A stretch of DNA of 64,000 nucleotides, from the NCBI GenBank assembly GCA_934045905.1, contig OW203769.1, forward strand, positions 27,950,817 through 28,014,816. Reading direction: 5' to 3'. Origin of the DNA: Leuctra nigra. Its lineage: Eukaryota > Arthropoda > Insecta > Plecoptera > Leuctridae. A program made the translations under genes and the position numbers. This document shows, piece by piece, positions 43,341 through 55,892 of the stretch. Every line of letters starts with the position of its first letter. Position 1 is the stretch's first letter. The notes under the pieces are model-generated. The model did no database searches and was not told the DNA's origin. It saw only the letters and a program-made list of their open reading frames with translations.

Positions 43341-44744
43341 TTCAAAACGCAATATTTATTATTCGCAATGTTAAATCTGCCGCTGCCATATCGCTTGCAC
43401 AGTGTTGGCTTATATTAACCAGATGATTATATTTGAGGAGAAAGATGGAAACTAATATTTAAACTAAATTTCCGTACTAACCTAGCAGTTTTAGGTGATC
43501 AAAATAGTTTAAAGTCCAAACTCATAGAAATGGCTCTTAAAATGCATAGAATAGAATGCATAGATTTTTTGGCATATCATTCATTCTTGATTCACTCTTT
43601 ATGGATTCATTCTTGAAATTGAAAATTTTACCCGGGCCTGCGTTGCTCAATCAGGCCCCAATCAGGCATCACGTTTTTACGTTTTGATCAATGAAAACGC
43701 CAGACGGTTTCAAAACGCTTTTTTCACAAAAGCGTATTTTTATATTATTTATATTATTTTTATATGAAATACAAGAGTTTTGTATGGTGCCGTCATTTCA
43801 GTGCAACCCCAGTGCAGCACCAGTGCGGCCAGCCGAAAACGCCATAATGTTTCATACCTATGGCTGTCCCTGCCATATTAAGCATATTCAATATCTTTTC
43901 AATAGCAATATCTTTGCTCAAAATGTGATTCAATATATGCGTTATAAATGCATCTAGGTAATGCATTTTATTCCTTTAAAACCATTACAATCTCATTTAT
44001 AGACCCATATTGTTTTTTCATAATTGCCCATATGTTTGGGAGACCTGACTGGGAACCCTGCCAAAGTGACAACTCGCAACTGCGCATGTGCCCGGTAACA
44101 TTATGGCATCACCAAAGTGACCACGTTTTACTTCCATAAAGTTTACTCTTAATGTACTACATCGCCTCTTTCAATTGGCAAGTTATCCAAGCTCTACAGT
44201 TGCTTTTGACAGGAATACATTGCCTGGGAAAATGCTTTTCAAAGTACAGAAGAAAAGTTTTTAAGAAACAGTCCTATTTAGATTCCGTTGTCTCGGCATT
44301 GAATACACTAACCCAATCCTCAATACTAATCTCATGAATTTTAGTTTTGCTGAACACTCGTCGCATAACATGTGTATACTTTGCTCTTCAGCCGCATCAC
44401 CATACGTAAATAACGTACGGTACTATCTGTCCAAAATGATCAGATAGTCCAGGGTTTTAGCAGAGTATTGAAAAACTGTCGGGCTAAGTAATTGAAGTCA
44501 TACATTGCCATACAATAGTATTAATAATTGCACATCACCACCTGCCAATAAACAGTATTGGCAGGAAACAATATAATTTTGAAAAAATAACAAATTATCC
44601 GTTTTCTGCACTTTTCTGCTAAGGAAAACCACTCGTCACTGTCCTCCAAATTGTAGTAAACTTTCCTTACATGTAAGAAAAAGACAAAAAAAAGATCGTA
44701 ATGTTTTCCGGAAAATATGCCCGGACATTTGTCGGATTCCCATC
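43341..44744. other. Anonymous AT-rich sequence
   Basis: No gene. 44540-44570 has a small inverted pair (CTGCCAATA / TATTGGCAG). Confidence 0.4.
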
Positions 44745-44842
44745 TGAGTTAATGATCATCATCTCCCAACATCATCATAGTCATGCATCCGTCGCAATTA
44801 GCCTAGCTGCAGAACTGTGCGCCGTTAAATACCACTCAAGTA
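44745..44842 (+). mobile_element. SINE 3'-end fragment
   Basis: Carries ATCATCATCTCCCAAC, GCATCCGTCGCAATTAGCCT, AGCTGCAGAACTGTGCG and CCGTTAAATACC, the 3' half of the SINE family with point changes. The tRNA-like head is absent. Confidence 0.75.
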
Positions 44843-45486
44843 ATCCATTCGAAACCGTCTTCACATGCTTGCTACAATGCCGGCAATAGGGGAGACCGGG
44901 GCAAGAGGGACAGTTACCCGGCGATCACTCCTCGCGTCCCACGGGGCAGTTGATGTATACCTACCCTACTGCTCGCTGCAGACGGCAAGAGAGAGGGAGG
45001 AGGAGAGAGAGTTAGTTTTTTATTTATTGCACGCTCTTTGCAGCCAGGTCGCTTGTGTGCTCGGAACCAATCCTAAATGATGAAGATTCTGGAGAGAAAA
45101 GGAGAACGTATTGTTTGTAGCTCTGTCGATGCCCTAAAGGGACGTCTGGGCCCCGAAATATTGTTCATTATTGAGCGGGCTGAATGCCTCAATCTACCTT
45201 ATTTCTAGCTTTTTCTTTGGTTTCTTTGCACGGTTTGAATTCTGAGCTGATAATCATTTGCTAGTATCTTATGCAGGGATGCTCCACGGTCAATTGGCAG
45301 GTCAAATACCTTGGTCAATTGACCGAATTGTTTAGGTTAATTATGTTCCTAATGCAAAATGGTAGAAGTAAACTCTTCTCCGTGGTTTTCAGAAATTACG
45401 AAAATCCTCAATCTTGTTACAGTAATTGATTTTATGTACACCCACGGACTCAATATCTGCTCGTTTTTCCCATCAAATTGAATGCG
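44843..45486. other. No feature recognised
   Basis: Anonymous, with a GA-rich patch at 44988-45015. Confidence 0.4.
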
Positions 45487-45642
45487 TAAAGCCGGGTCCA
45501 CATAGACCGTTTTTTGCGTTTCGCGTTTTCCGTTTTTTTCCTATTAACCAATCACAAGTCTTCCTTTGAGCGGTTTCTGGACTTGTGATTGGTCGGTAAG
45601 AAAAAACGAAAAACGCAAAAAATAGTATGTGGACCCGGCTTA
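45487..45642. mobile_element. TA-flanked hairpin MITE, family C, copy 2
   Basis: 156 bp. GCCGGGTCCACATAGACCG at the left and a near-complement ending GTGGACCCGGC at the right, with TA at both ends. Inner TTTTTTGCGTTTCGCGTTTT faces AAAACGAAAAACGCAAAAAA, and CCAATCACAAGTC faces GACTTGTGATTGG. Confidence 0.85.
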
Positions 45643-45776
45643 TTTTTACGTGCCTTTTCTGAAGAATAGACCGTCAAATTACGTCATTGTACGGGTCAGT
45701 TGATCAAAGAGTGTATGACCGGTAAAATCCCTTCCATATATTTCTGTGTCAACGTGGTATTTGATTCTTGAACGCC

Positions 45777-47607
45777 GACGTTTGTAGGTCCGTGAAGTTA
45801 GCACCGCCCATTAACGCACTAATTATCTCATGTGTGGGATGAATTAGTGCACAATTAGTGCGTTCGATCGGCACTAATTTTATAATTAGTGCGTCATCCG
45901 TTTCCGAGAAAAATGCACTTTACTATGGGCGGTGCCAACTTCACGCAGCACCGCCCATTGACGCACTAATTTTCAAACCCACACAGGCAATTAGTGCACA
46001 ATTAGTGCGTTCGATCCCCCCATTCCCATAATTAGTGCGCACTTACTTTTCGAGTTATTCGTGAATAACCGTGGGCGGTGCAGCACCGCCCATTGAAAAT
46101 TTCAAGGTTTTCAGCACGCCATGTTTTAGTGCACAATTAGTGCGTTCGATTCCCCCCATTCCCATAATTAGTGCGCACTTACTTTTCGAGTTATTCGTGA
46201 AAAACCGTGGGCGGTGCAGCACCGCCCATTAAAAATTTCAATGTTTTCAGCACGCCATGTTTTAGTGCACAATTAGTGCGTTCGATTCCCCCCATTCCCA
46301 TAATTAGTGCGCACTTACTTTTCGAGTTATTCGTGAAAAACCGTGGGCGGTGCAGCACCGCCCATTGAAAATTTCAATGTTTTCAGTACGCCATGTTTTA
46401 GTGCACAATTAGTGCGTTCGATCCCCCCCATTCCCATAATTAGTGCGCACTTACTTTTCGAGTCATTCGTAAATAACCGTGGGCGGTGCAGCACCGCCCA
46501 TTGAAAATTTTAAGGTTTTCAGCATGCCATGTTTTAGTGCACAATTAGTGCGTTCGATCCCCCCCATTCCCATAATTAGTGCGCACTTACTTTTCGAGTT
46601 ATTCGTGAATAACCGTGGGCGGTGCAGCACCGCCCATTGAAAGTTTCAAGGTTTTCAGCATGCCATGTTTTAGTGCACAATTAGTGCGTTCGATCCCCCC
46701 CATTCCCATAATTAGTGCGCACTTACTTTTCGAGTTATTCGTGAAAAACCGTGAGCGGTGCAGCACTCGAAAAGTAAGCACTCGAACTCGAAAAGTAAGT
46801 GCGCACTAATTATGGGAATAGGGGGGATCGAACGCACTAATTGTGCACTAAAACATGGCGTGCTGAAAACCTTGAAACTTTCAATGGGCGGTGCTGCACC
46901 GCCCACGGTTATTCGCGAATAACTCGAAGAGTTAGTGCGCACTAATTATGGGAATGGGGGGATCGAACGCACTAATTGTGCACTAAAACATGGCGTACTG
47001 AAAACATTGAAATTTTCAATGGGCGGTGCTGCACCGCCCACGGTTTTTCACGAATAACTCGAAAAGTAAGTGCGCACTTATTATGGGAATGGGGGGAATC
47101 GAACGCACTAATTGTGCACTAAAACATGGCGTGCTGAAAATCTTAAATTTTTAATGGGCGGTGCTGCACCGCCCACGGTTATTCACGAATAACTCGAAAA
47201 GTAAGTGCGCACTAATTATGGAAATGGGGGGAATCGAACGCACTAATTGTGCACTAAAACATGGCGTGCTAAAAACCTTGAAATTTTCAATGGGCGGTGC
47301 TGCACCGCCCACGGTTATTCACGAATAACTCGAAAAGTAAGTGCGCACTAATTATGGGAATGGGGGGGATCGAACGCACTAATTGTGCACTAATTGCCTG
47401 TGTGGGTTTGAAAATTAGTGCGTCAATGGGCGGTGCTGCGTGAAGTTGGCACCGCCCATAGTAAAGTGCGGTTTTCTCGGAAACGGATGACGCACTAATT
47501 ATAAAATTAGTGCCGATCGAACGCACTAATTGTGCACTAATTCATCCCACACATGAGATAATTAGTGCGTTAATGGGCGGTGCTAACTTCACGGACCTGA
47601 CGTTTGT
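45777..47607. mobile_element. Complete foldback element with 9-bp TSD
   Basis: Element 45786-47598 (1,813 bp). It begins AGGTCCGTGAAGTTAGCACC and ends in the exact complement, flanked by perfect 9-bp repeats GACGTTTGT (45777-45785 and 47599-47607). Each arm is built of about five ~136-bp subrepeats, starting at about 45945, 46081, 46217, 46353, 46489 and 46625 on the left and mirrored on the right. The centre is near 46770. Each unit carries several ATTAGTGC motifs, a pyrimidine-rich CGATCCCCCCATTCCC patch and the palindrome GGGCGGTGCAGCACCGCCC. There is no coding capacity. The architecture matches Drosophila-type Foldback elements. A 9-bp TSD also fits Mutator-like elements, so the mobilising enzyme is unknown. 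Confidence 0.93.
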
Positions 47608-48457
47608 TCGTGAATGATTGCATGATGTAGCATTGGCAAGATCAGAGACCTACTGTTTAGTTGTTGTTCTTGACATGTTATAACTTATGATAGTTTTAGT
47701 GCTGCAGATTTGTTTGGAATTGGAATACCTTCTGGAAGTGAAGCAGAAGTGTTGCCAAGCAGAAGTGTAGCCAAGCAGAAGTGACACTGAGTTTAGCTTC
47801 GTTTACAATGCAAATATGATTTTGTAAAATTAATTCACGTTTGTTGAATTTCTAATAAGACAACAATTCAGAAGCTGCTGGATGGGCGAGTACTTTCCTG
47901 ATGCATTCTTAGCATCATAATGATATTGGAATATTTTGCAACTCGTTAAAGTATGTGATGTACCAATTAGATTGTATCAATCTATAAATGCCGCGTGAAT
48001 TATTTATTTGGGCATGACTATTCATTCGTGCATTCCTTCAAACTGTAACCAAGAAGTAAATCTTGGCTTTGTGTTTTGTTTATTTATGTCAATTAATTCA
48101 GATTCTAGTGTGATTAGACAGCTTCCATTGTAATGAAAGCTTGCATTACGGTATCAGTGACAACAGCGAGTGGGTTGTTTGGTCATTAAGTGGCTCGTCT
48201 TGTCAGTGAGCGACGACTAACTCAATACAATGTCTGAAATGCTTTGTTAACTCTGTAAAGGAGCCCCCGTGTCCCCGAGGACTGTGTTGTTGATGCAACC
48301 CGCCACTGGATGGACAAAGCGCTAGTGTTTGGGTTATCTCGACTCTGTTGTCGCAGTCGCGTCTCCTCGGACTCGGGGTTGAGACAATAGCGACATTCTT
48401 GGCTCTCATCGATGTTGATGCAAACTTGCAACTGAATAGAACATTTGTTAAGATGCA
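47608..48457. other. No feature recognised
   Basis: Anonymous; a short tandem AGCAGAAGTGTTGCCA/AGCAGAAGTGTAGCCA at 47742-47782. Confidence 0.4.
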
Positions 48458-48830
48458 AACGGAAGCGAACAAGAATCGCACTATTCGTCGGAGCGTTTTT
48501 TTGAAATTTTGTCATCCCACTGAATAATTTTAAAAAAATCAGATAGTAACGACCCATTACAGCCAAATAGACTATATAATGCCGCACACTGGAGTACTTT
48601 ATGACCTCTGGTGCGACCTCAAAGTGTAAAATACGATTATTTTACAAAAAATATCGTACTTAACACTTTGAGGTCGCATCAGAGGTCATAAAGTACTCCA
48701 GTGTGCGGCATAATTTAGTCTATTAGGCTGTAATGGGTCGTTACTATCTGATTTTTTAAAATTATTCAGTGGGAGGAAAAAATTTCAAAAAAACGCTCTG
48801 ACGAACCGTGCGATTCCCGTTCGCTTCCTT
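48458..48830. mobile_element. Long imperfect palindrome (~370 bp)
   Basis: Arms of ~175 bp. The left side (GAAGCGAAC, GAATCGCAC, GGAGCGTTTTTTTGAAATTT, TCAGATAGTAACGACCCATTA, TGCCGCACACTGGAGTACTT, ATGACCTCTGGTGCGACCTC) is mirrored in complement on the right with few changes. The ~45-bp centre (about 48628-48675) is AT-rich. No TSD found. Non-coding; likely a MITE, or a source of long hairpin RNA if transcribed. Confidence 0.8.
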
Positions 48831-48930
48831 GTTGCCTCTTAAGGACGGTCATCAATTTCTTGTCGGCGTCGTGCGATCTGGAGACGTTTTAGAGGGAAGT
48901 ACAAAATATGAATTTCTGTATTTGGTAGAC

Positions 48931-49119
48931 GGTTATGAATATCGAAAAAGCAAGAAACGCGTGTCGTGAAGTCTGAGCGAAAACGCTCCGTCCCTCACAC
49001 TCCAGACAAAAGCTGACCACATAGTAGGAGCAAATTGACAGTAATTGCGATGATGTTGCATGATAAAGGTTCAATACATGTCTTGCTTTTCTTGCTTTTT
49101 CCATATTCATAACCGTCTG
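48931..49119. mobile_element. Palindromic MITE, relative of 24938-25105
   Basis: Terminal GACGGTTATGAATATCGAAA / TTCCATATTCATAACCGTC plus inner AAAAGCAAGA / TCTTGCTTTT. The middle contains CGAAAACGCTCCGTC and CACATAGTAGGAGCAAA, shared with the copy near 25 kb. TSD not resolved. Confidence 0.75.
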
Positions 49120-49317
49120 CCTAATTTAGACATTCTATATTATTTCCCTTTAAAACTGCTCCGAACAGCCCGATGTCGTACCATTACCATCATACCATTT
49201 AGTTTTCCCTTCAAATTTGGAACACTTATGGATTTCCGCTGATGTTTTTAAATAATAATTTTTGCCTGATCGATGATAATTCAACCCTGAATGGTTGTGT
49301 AAAGTGTTTTTTCGACA

Positions 49318-49356
49318 ACTCTCTCCCTCCCTCCCTCCCTCCCTCCCTCTCTCTCA
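49318..49356. repeat. (CCCT)n microsatellite
   Basis: CTCTCTCCCTCCC-type run of about 36 bp; apparent open frames across it are low-complexity. Confidence 0.9.
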
Positions 49357-49527
49357 TGAGGCACGTGTTTGAAGCGCTGACAAGTGTCTCTTGGGTTCAC
49401 GCACTGTCTCCCAGAGCGTGCTGGCGTCGCGAGAGTCCCAGCTCGAGATCTCTCCAGCATCCTTTCCCAGCCACTCGCGTCTGCTGAATAGTCTGCGTAT
49501 GTCAAGCCATGCGACAAGAGCACTTCC

Positions 49528-49659
49528 ACCAGGTCCACACAGACCGTCTGTGCATTTGTGACCAATCACAAGTCTGCCGTGAGCGGATTCTGGACTTGTG
49601 ATTGGTCGGAAGAAAAAAAACTCAAAACGCAAAAACGGTATTTGTTGACCTAGCTTTAT
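49528..49659. mobile_element. Hairpin MITE, family C, copy 3 (degenerate)
   Basis: AGGTCCACACAGACCGT at the left, CCAATCACAAGTCTGCCGTG and GACTTGTGATTGGTCGG in the middle, and AAAACGCAAAAACGG near the right end. It is missing part of the left arm (the GCGTTTTCCG tract), so it no longer folds perfectly. Confidence 0.75.
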
Positions 49660-50754
49660 AGTTCAAGGTCATGCCATTGAAGTAATGAAAATTCTTCCGC
49701 CGTATCGTTGATGATGAATTGGCCGCAAATATTTTTGCAATTAAAATTTGGGCAGATATTCCGCAATCTTATAAAATGAAGTTTCTTCTATCTGGTGCAA
49801 AATCTGTTCTCTTAATCTGCTAACTCGTATATTTTGTGTATAATAGGTATGAAAGTTGAGATGTTGTTGAAGACAGATGTGGTATTATTTTTGTTGTGTG
49901 ATGAATAGTTTGCAAGGAACGAATTTACAAATTTGGGTAGATTGTAGCTGTCCATGAAACACAATTTGACGTCACACGCCGAGTCGGGCCGTATAGATAA
50001 TGTTAGCCAGAGCCAGTTCTATGCATCCCGTAACACAGGGAACACGGCGTGTGACGTACAGCTTGTTTTTGCCGAGGAGTGAAATGTCAAAACGAATAAA
50101 TTAATTATGGGAAATATATGAATTAAAAAAATAGAATAAAATTTCACATTGCTCTTTGAGGCAATTCTGTATAAAAACAAAATATAATCTCAACGTTCAC
50201 CTATTCCCCATTGTGTCTGTTGCTGTGATATCATCTAGGAAACTATCACCTAACTGAAGCACAGTTCTGTTTATTTCCCATGTGAATGATTTCATCAACA
50301 CTAGCGCGTAAAAGCGCGTTAGACAAAGCGTTTTCCCGGATTTATTAATACTTCAAAGCCAAGCAGAAGATCGAGCTGATCGTGTTGGATATGGAAATAC
50401 TCTCCGAATTGCTGCTGCTTTCAAGCCGCCTCGAGCAGCGACTTCTACGCCGGCATTTTCATGCCACGGAAAGTTATTTCACACAGAAGTTGTGTTGTAC
50501 GGAAGTTGCAAATGTATTTCGAACAATTTAGTTGGCTATTTGTCGGTAAGGTTGCGGAAAGGTTACGGAGTGGTTGTGGAAAATCATGCCTTGGAGTTAG
50601 TTGGTCCCAAACTCTTGCTTCCCTGTCGGTCAAATATCATGCCGAGATGTAATTGATTCGCTGTCGATTTGAGAGAAAAAGTTTACTGGCAGCTGACATT
50701 ACTGATTTGTTTACATATCGATGTGGACGCTCTCTAGTGAGAGATATTTGGGCT
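49660..50754. other. No feature recognised
   Basis: Anonymous sequence; no gene or bounded repeat. Confidence 0.4.
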
Positions 50755-51253
50755 TTGTGTGGCCGTTTTAGAAAATTGAGAGAGAAAAATTGTTTCATAA
50801 GTGAGTGTAACTTTTACAGGATGTTCACATGATCAGTCTGATTTTATATTAGTAGAACTTTTTAATTTTTGCTTATTGCATCGTTAATTAGGCGCCGGTT
50901 ATTCAACAAAACCGCGATTGGAGACCAAACCCATTAACCAATTGATCTCAAATTTTAATCATGATTAGATGAAAGACAATCTTAGGGTTATCACTTAGCA
51001 CATTTTTGAAATCTAATTTTATACGGCACCCAGGGAGACAAGAAAATAGCTAATTTTTCACCAAAAATGCACTAATTATTATTAATTAACGAAACAAAAA
51101 ATTAAAAATGTGCCAAGGGATAATCCTTAGTTTGCCTTTTATCTAATCACGATTAAAATGTCAAATAATTTGGTCTGCCCATTTCGTCTCCAATCGTATC
51201 GCAAAAAGTGTCTACAAAAAGCATCAAAATCGCTCGCGCTTGCAGCACCTTAA
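50755..51253 (-). mobile_element. TTAA-flanked MITE, family A, copy 4 (left end lost)
   Basis: Colinear with copy 3 from GGCCGTTTTAGAAAATTGAG to GCTTGCAGCACCTTAA (51250-51253). The outermost ~15 bp at the left are replaced and a short deletion lies at about 50915, after AACAAAACCGCG. The most diverged of the four. Confidence 0.82.
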
Positions 51254-52045
51254 AGTTGCGAGAAGAACTTACATAGAGACATATGATGTTGCTAAGTGCG
51301 ACAAGGAGACAGATAGCCAGGGATGACGTGCGACAAGGAGGCAACTATCCGTGGCAGAGCGTATGACAGAGCACGCCTCTGATTGACTCTGTGACGTTAT
51401 CCGAGATCTGAGACGGATGAGAGGGAGAGAGAGCTTTTCAACTCGCCGGTGAAAGTTAATTGAGTTTTTAAGCTCCGGCCATTACCTCGCGCGCGGGAAA
51501 GCTCTGCAGCTTGAGACAGATGACGTAGCATTACACTGACTCGCTGCAGTTCATATTTAATGCTGTGTAGAAGCTTCTTTCACCTCATGACTTATCGGCA
51601 TGTGATCGGGCATTTTAGGAATTCTTGAGCTAAATTGGAGCAACAATGTATGCGGCAGTTGCTGGCAGAAACTCATGTTAATTTATTCAGGAATAACTCG
51701 TAGAATATTCCTGATACATGTTGTTATTTTAATTTCAGTGCTATTTGTTGTGTGACGTCAGAAGGGGGATTTAAGTGGTTAATTTCACTGACTTGTCAGG
51801 GATGCTGTGAGTGTGTAAAAGCACAGCCATTACCACATACCAACATTATGTATGCAAATGTTCTCTGTCGATCACACATTTTAGCCCATATGTATCGATG
51901 GTACACGTATGTATCGATCGAAAATTCTCAAAATGTTTCTCTTATATTCTTATATTTTTTATTTCGACTAGGTTTTCGTTTAGTTGTCATTTTGCTGTGT
52001 TTTAAAATGATGTCTGAACTTGAGCCTTGATTCAAAACATTTCAC
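51254..52045. other. No feature recognised
   Basis: Anonymous sequence. Confidence 0.4.
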
Positions 52046-52049
52046 AAAC

Positions 52050-52147
52050 ATGACACGAACATACACGAGCATACACGAACATACACGAGCATACACGAAC
52101 ATACACGAACGTACACGAGCATCACGAGCATACACGAACTTACACGG
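52050..52147 (+). repeat. 10-bp microsatellite
   Basis: About ten tandem copies of ACACGAACAT / ACACGAGCAT with minor variation. Confidence 0.9.
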
Positions 52148-52198
52148 TCCAATGATGCTAAAGGAGACAATTTGCATATTTTATTGAAGGGCCATTAA

Positions 52199-52230
52199 TT
52201 GAGCGAGCGAAGCGAGCTACTTCTTTTGGC
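52199..52230 (+). mobile_element. Helitron-like 5' end relic
   Basis: TTGAGCGAGCGAAGCGAGC preceded by A matches the 5' terminus of the two Helitron-like copies, in the plus orientation. No matching 3' CTAG hairpin was found downstream, so the rest is diverged or truncated. Confidence 0.5.
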
Positions 52231-52968
52231 TCTTTAGCCTGTCCGAAATACCTTGAGCCTGTCTTATTGGTGATGAACCCGTCCTATTGGCTGCCTCGAA
52301 CCGGGCACCTCCACTCAGCCATGTCACTGAGTCAAGAAGGCTCTGGATATATGACTCTCACGCAGCAAGAGAAATGGCGGCGCAGAGAAAAACTACGTCT
52401 CTGAGAGTGGAAATGTTACACTTTATATTCCGGCGGCCAAAACGATTCAATAATATCCTTCGAGAGAATTCCCAACGACGTGCGAATTCAAACAAATTCT
52501 CCAATCCCGACGTAATATTAACTTCGAGTGTTTGCAAAAGTTGACTTTAATCCGTCTGGGAAACAGTATTGTTCTGAATGCCTCATATTTTAATTGATTT
52601 TTCTGGTCCGAGTACAGAACTGGCGAATGAGATCGCCACAATTATAGCGTTCATACAATGTTCAGAGAACCAGCCCCTAACATGTGATGGCGATCATATT
52701 CTCAATATTATGCTATATTTGAGCAAATTTCATCCGTGAATTCTGTAATCTCTAATATCAACATGATTTTGAAGCATAGCGTGTAAATATACTAGTTAGA
52801 CCAACGAGTCTGTGATATAGCAAAAGGATTTTTCCTTTCATGTTAGCATTTGCTTGTTTTTAGTTTTCATGTTTACAAACAATGAAGTAGATACATTAGT
52901 ATGACGGGCTATTATTCTATTCATAGAAAAGTGTTTTCATACTCTTGTTTAGTTTGTATTATGTGCTA
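52231..52968. other. No feature recognised
   Basis: Anonymous sequence. Confidence 0.4.
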
Positions 52969-53107
52969 ATTAACGTCGCACTGTCCTGCAACTAGGCTAA
53001 TGGCGACGGATGAATGATGATGACGATGAGTAGGAGGCGGTTGTGGCACAATAGTATAGGACACCTTCCCAGCATTTGCTTATCGACTGAGGGAAATCAC
53101 GAACATA
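52969..53107 (-). mobile_element. SINE fragment, minus strand
   Basis: TTAACGTCGCACTGTCCTGC, GGCTAATGGCGACGGATGAA, GAGGCGGTTGTGGC and ATCGACTGAGGGAAAT: the complement of the SINE body, with an internal deletion and no tRNA-like head. Confidence 0.8.
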
Positions 53108-55892
53108 CGCCTGAAATTGTATTTCTCGTTTCATTCTCTACAATATTTTCGTCAGAAATGTTTGGAAGGATTTAACTTGTTGATTTTAGCTGCGATTGGA
53201 ATCACAATATTTACAATATCAGACTTCCAGGAAAGCTAGTTTAGTTCGTTAAGGGGAAGGACCGGCTGACTGCTCCTAGAGAATCAGCCCTAATTGCTAT
53301 TGTAGGCGGGGTTTTTAAAGGTAAATAAGGCGGGATCAGATTTGGCGACGAATTTGTTGTCATTACTGTGATTGGTCTAGCTGGGAACAATGTTTGATAT
53401 GAATGTTTTCTTCGGACTTTAGTTCCCATGCAAAAAATGTAAACAGAAGTGAGATCGGATACCCCGAGTATTGTTGTTATGATCGCTGGGTCCAGACTGG
53501 TTACCAACTCAAATGACATCATTGGCATCACTTTCACAACACGAACAAAATCATCGAGGATCAAGAATAATCACACGCAATAAAGTGTTCAACACTTATC
53601 TAATAGATTCAAAGATTGCAAATCCTTTTATTGATTTTTAACCATTATAACGGCGATATATGACACTGATCTTATTTCACCACCTGAGAGTATAATGCCA
53701 TTGGAAAAATTTGTTTACGAATAGGTATAGGTAGTCTCATTTCTCTCTGGGTTCTTTACTAAGAGAATAATATTATCGCAACCAGAGCAAGAAAATCATT
53801 TTAGTTTTTGTGCATGTGGTTCTTGTAGTAGAATGTAGACACTGTCTACTGTCTACTTCTTGTAAGTAGAGAGTAGAAAATACGAAAAATAATGAAATAA
53901 AGTAATAAAAATACACATGAATATTTCCAGCCTTTTCTCCGGACTATATAAGTGGTATGTTGTGAAATTTATAAATCAATGAATTAGGAATTTTTTAAAT
54001 AATATCATATATTATTTCATTGCTCAAAACTAGTAGAAAAAATCAACAAAAAGTCACACACTTTATATGTTATATTTTGAAACCTTTGACACCTACATCG
54101 ATTTTTTTTTAAATGGAATGGTTGGAGTAATGATAACGGTCAATACAACAATTAAATAATTATTCGCCGTTTGTCTGACAAATCATTGCTATCGGTGACC
54201 TAAACCTGTGTTCGGGATTAACCTGTGAAATAACACGTACAATGTATAATTATCATTCAGTTGATGATACACATTGCAACCAAAAATATTTCTTTACCTT
54301 TATAACATACAGTTTTCAGTTATAAATAATAAAATAGTGCATACATTAGGGACACACATTGATGTGCTCTTAGCGAGCGTCGAAATTCATCTGTTATTCT
54401 GCACTAGCAATTGTAGACGGGAAACCTGTTCGACATTGTTGTCACAATGAGAATAAATACACATCGTGACATAACCTTGCCGAGATTGACTCAAGAATAA
54501 TAGATAGCCCGAGATGCTACTATTTACAGTGAATTATTATGGATGCTTAGAGAAGTGTTGCCGATTTCAACAGAACTATTCAATTAGCAAAAATATATTT
54601 ATATCTTCAAAAAAACATAAATATTCAAATTAAAATTTAAATAATAGCATAAAAAATAATATTAAGTGAAGTCTTTATTAATACAACAGCGAATTTTCTT
54701 ATGATAAATTAAATTGTTGGGAAGATTTGTACATGGCTGTTTTGAATATCAACATTCTATGTTTCTGAAAATTTTCACTTACATTTTATCAACTTACAAT
54801 GAAAATTTAATTTTAGGCCATTTCCAACATTTTAGACGGTATACACTTTATGATAGATAGATTTTTATAAATTAGTTAAGATGATTTAGACAACTCTGAG
54901 GTCCGTCTGTCTCCAGTCGTCGTTGATTGTGTAAATGCCGGGGAAACTGATGATTATTGTTGACATACAAACTCTCGCTATCAGTGCACTATTTATATTT
55001 CCATGCTGTCTCTTAGGACCCTCCCATCATCCCCTTCCACACCGTTACTGGAACTCCCAGAATGTTTACTTGCAACTTTAGTCGGTTTCAGTGCCCCTGG
55101 TTTTATGCAAAACTCATAACATTGGTGGTGCGAGAAAGCAAATTGTGCCTCTACCGATCAAGTTAGAAAAAAGTTTCAAGAGCAAAGTTGCTTGAAATTA
55201 AATCTAGTTTAAGCGTCGTTGAACCAATTTTTAAAATTATTAGTTTTATTTACTCAATAATTACGCAACATATAACTACTTATAACTTTAAGGTGATTAA
55301 AAATTTCAAATAAGTGGTCAACGCTGCATAAACTGCAATTCATTCTCCACAACTTTGTCGCTTTAACATCTAGTCTATCTTCAACGAGACGGGACGATAA
55401 CTGCTTTCCAGCCGAGGTCCTCATTCAGAGGCTCTTCCTTCCCCTTAAGAATATGCGGATGACGTGACTGCCCTTAAATTACAATAACTCTATTCAGATT
55501 CCTACTGTAGCCTGTAGTAATATGGTAATACTTGAATACACAATCATACGTTCGTACCGTTTTTGTTTAGTTTAATCTAGAATAATACAATTGCTCTAAC
55601 ATTGTACACTTGAAGAATATGCATCCGAAGTTTTTTTTTCATATTTCCGATATCCTAACAAATTTGTTTATTCTGGATTTTTTGTGGATTCCAAATACGA
55701 CGAACTTCACTTCCAAATATTATGTTACCAACGCCGCCGTGTAACATTATAACTGAGATAATATACGCTAGAATGTAGTGCATGATTTGCAGGTGGGACG
55801 CCGCAGACAGTTGACCTACTTGCCCAAGTGCGCTGCAGCTTGTATAATCATGTTGTTGGACGGACGACACTCGGAACTGATCTCTGAATAAT
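53108..55892. other. AT-rich sequence without recognised features
   Basis: 2.8 kb with only short open frames. The 107-codon minus-strand frame at 53241-53564 shows no family motif and was not called. Confidence 0.45.

Noticed and set aside
46599..47526. Short frames inside the foldback element
   Set aside because: They repeat in mirrored arms and follow the subrepeats; no transposase motif.
53241..53564. Possible 107-codon minus-strand gene
   Set aside because: No family motif or supporting context.
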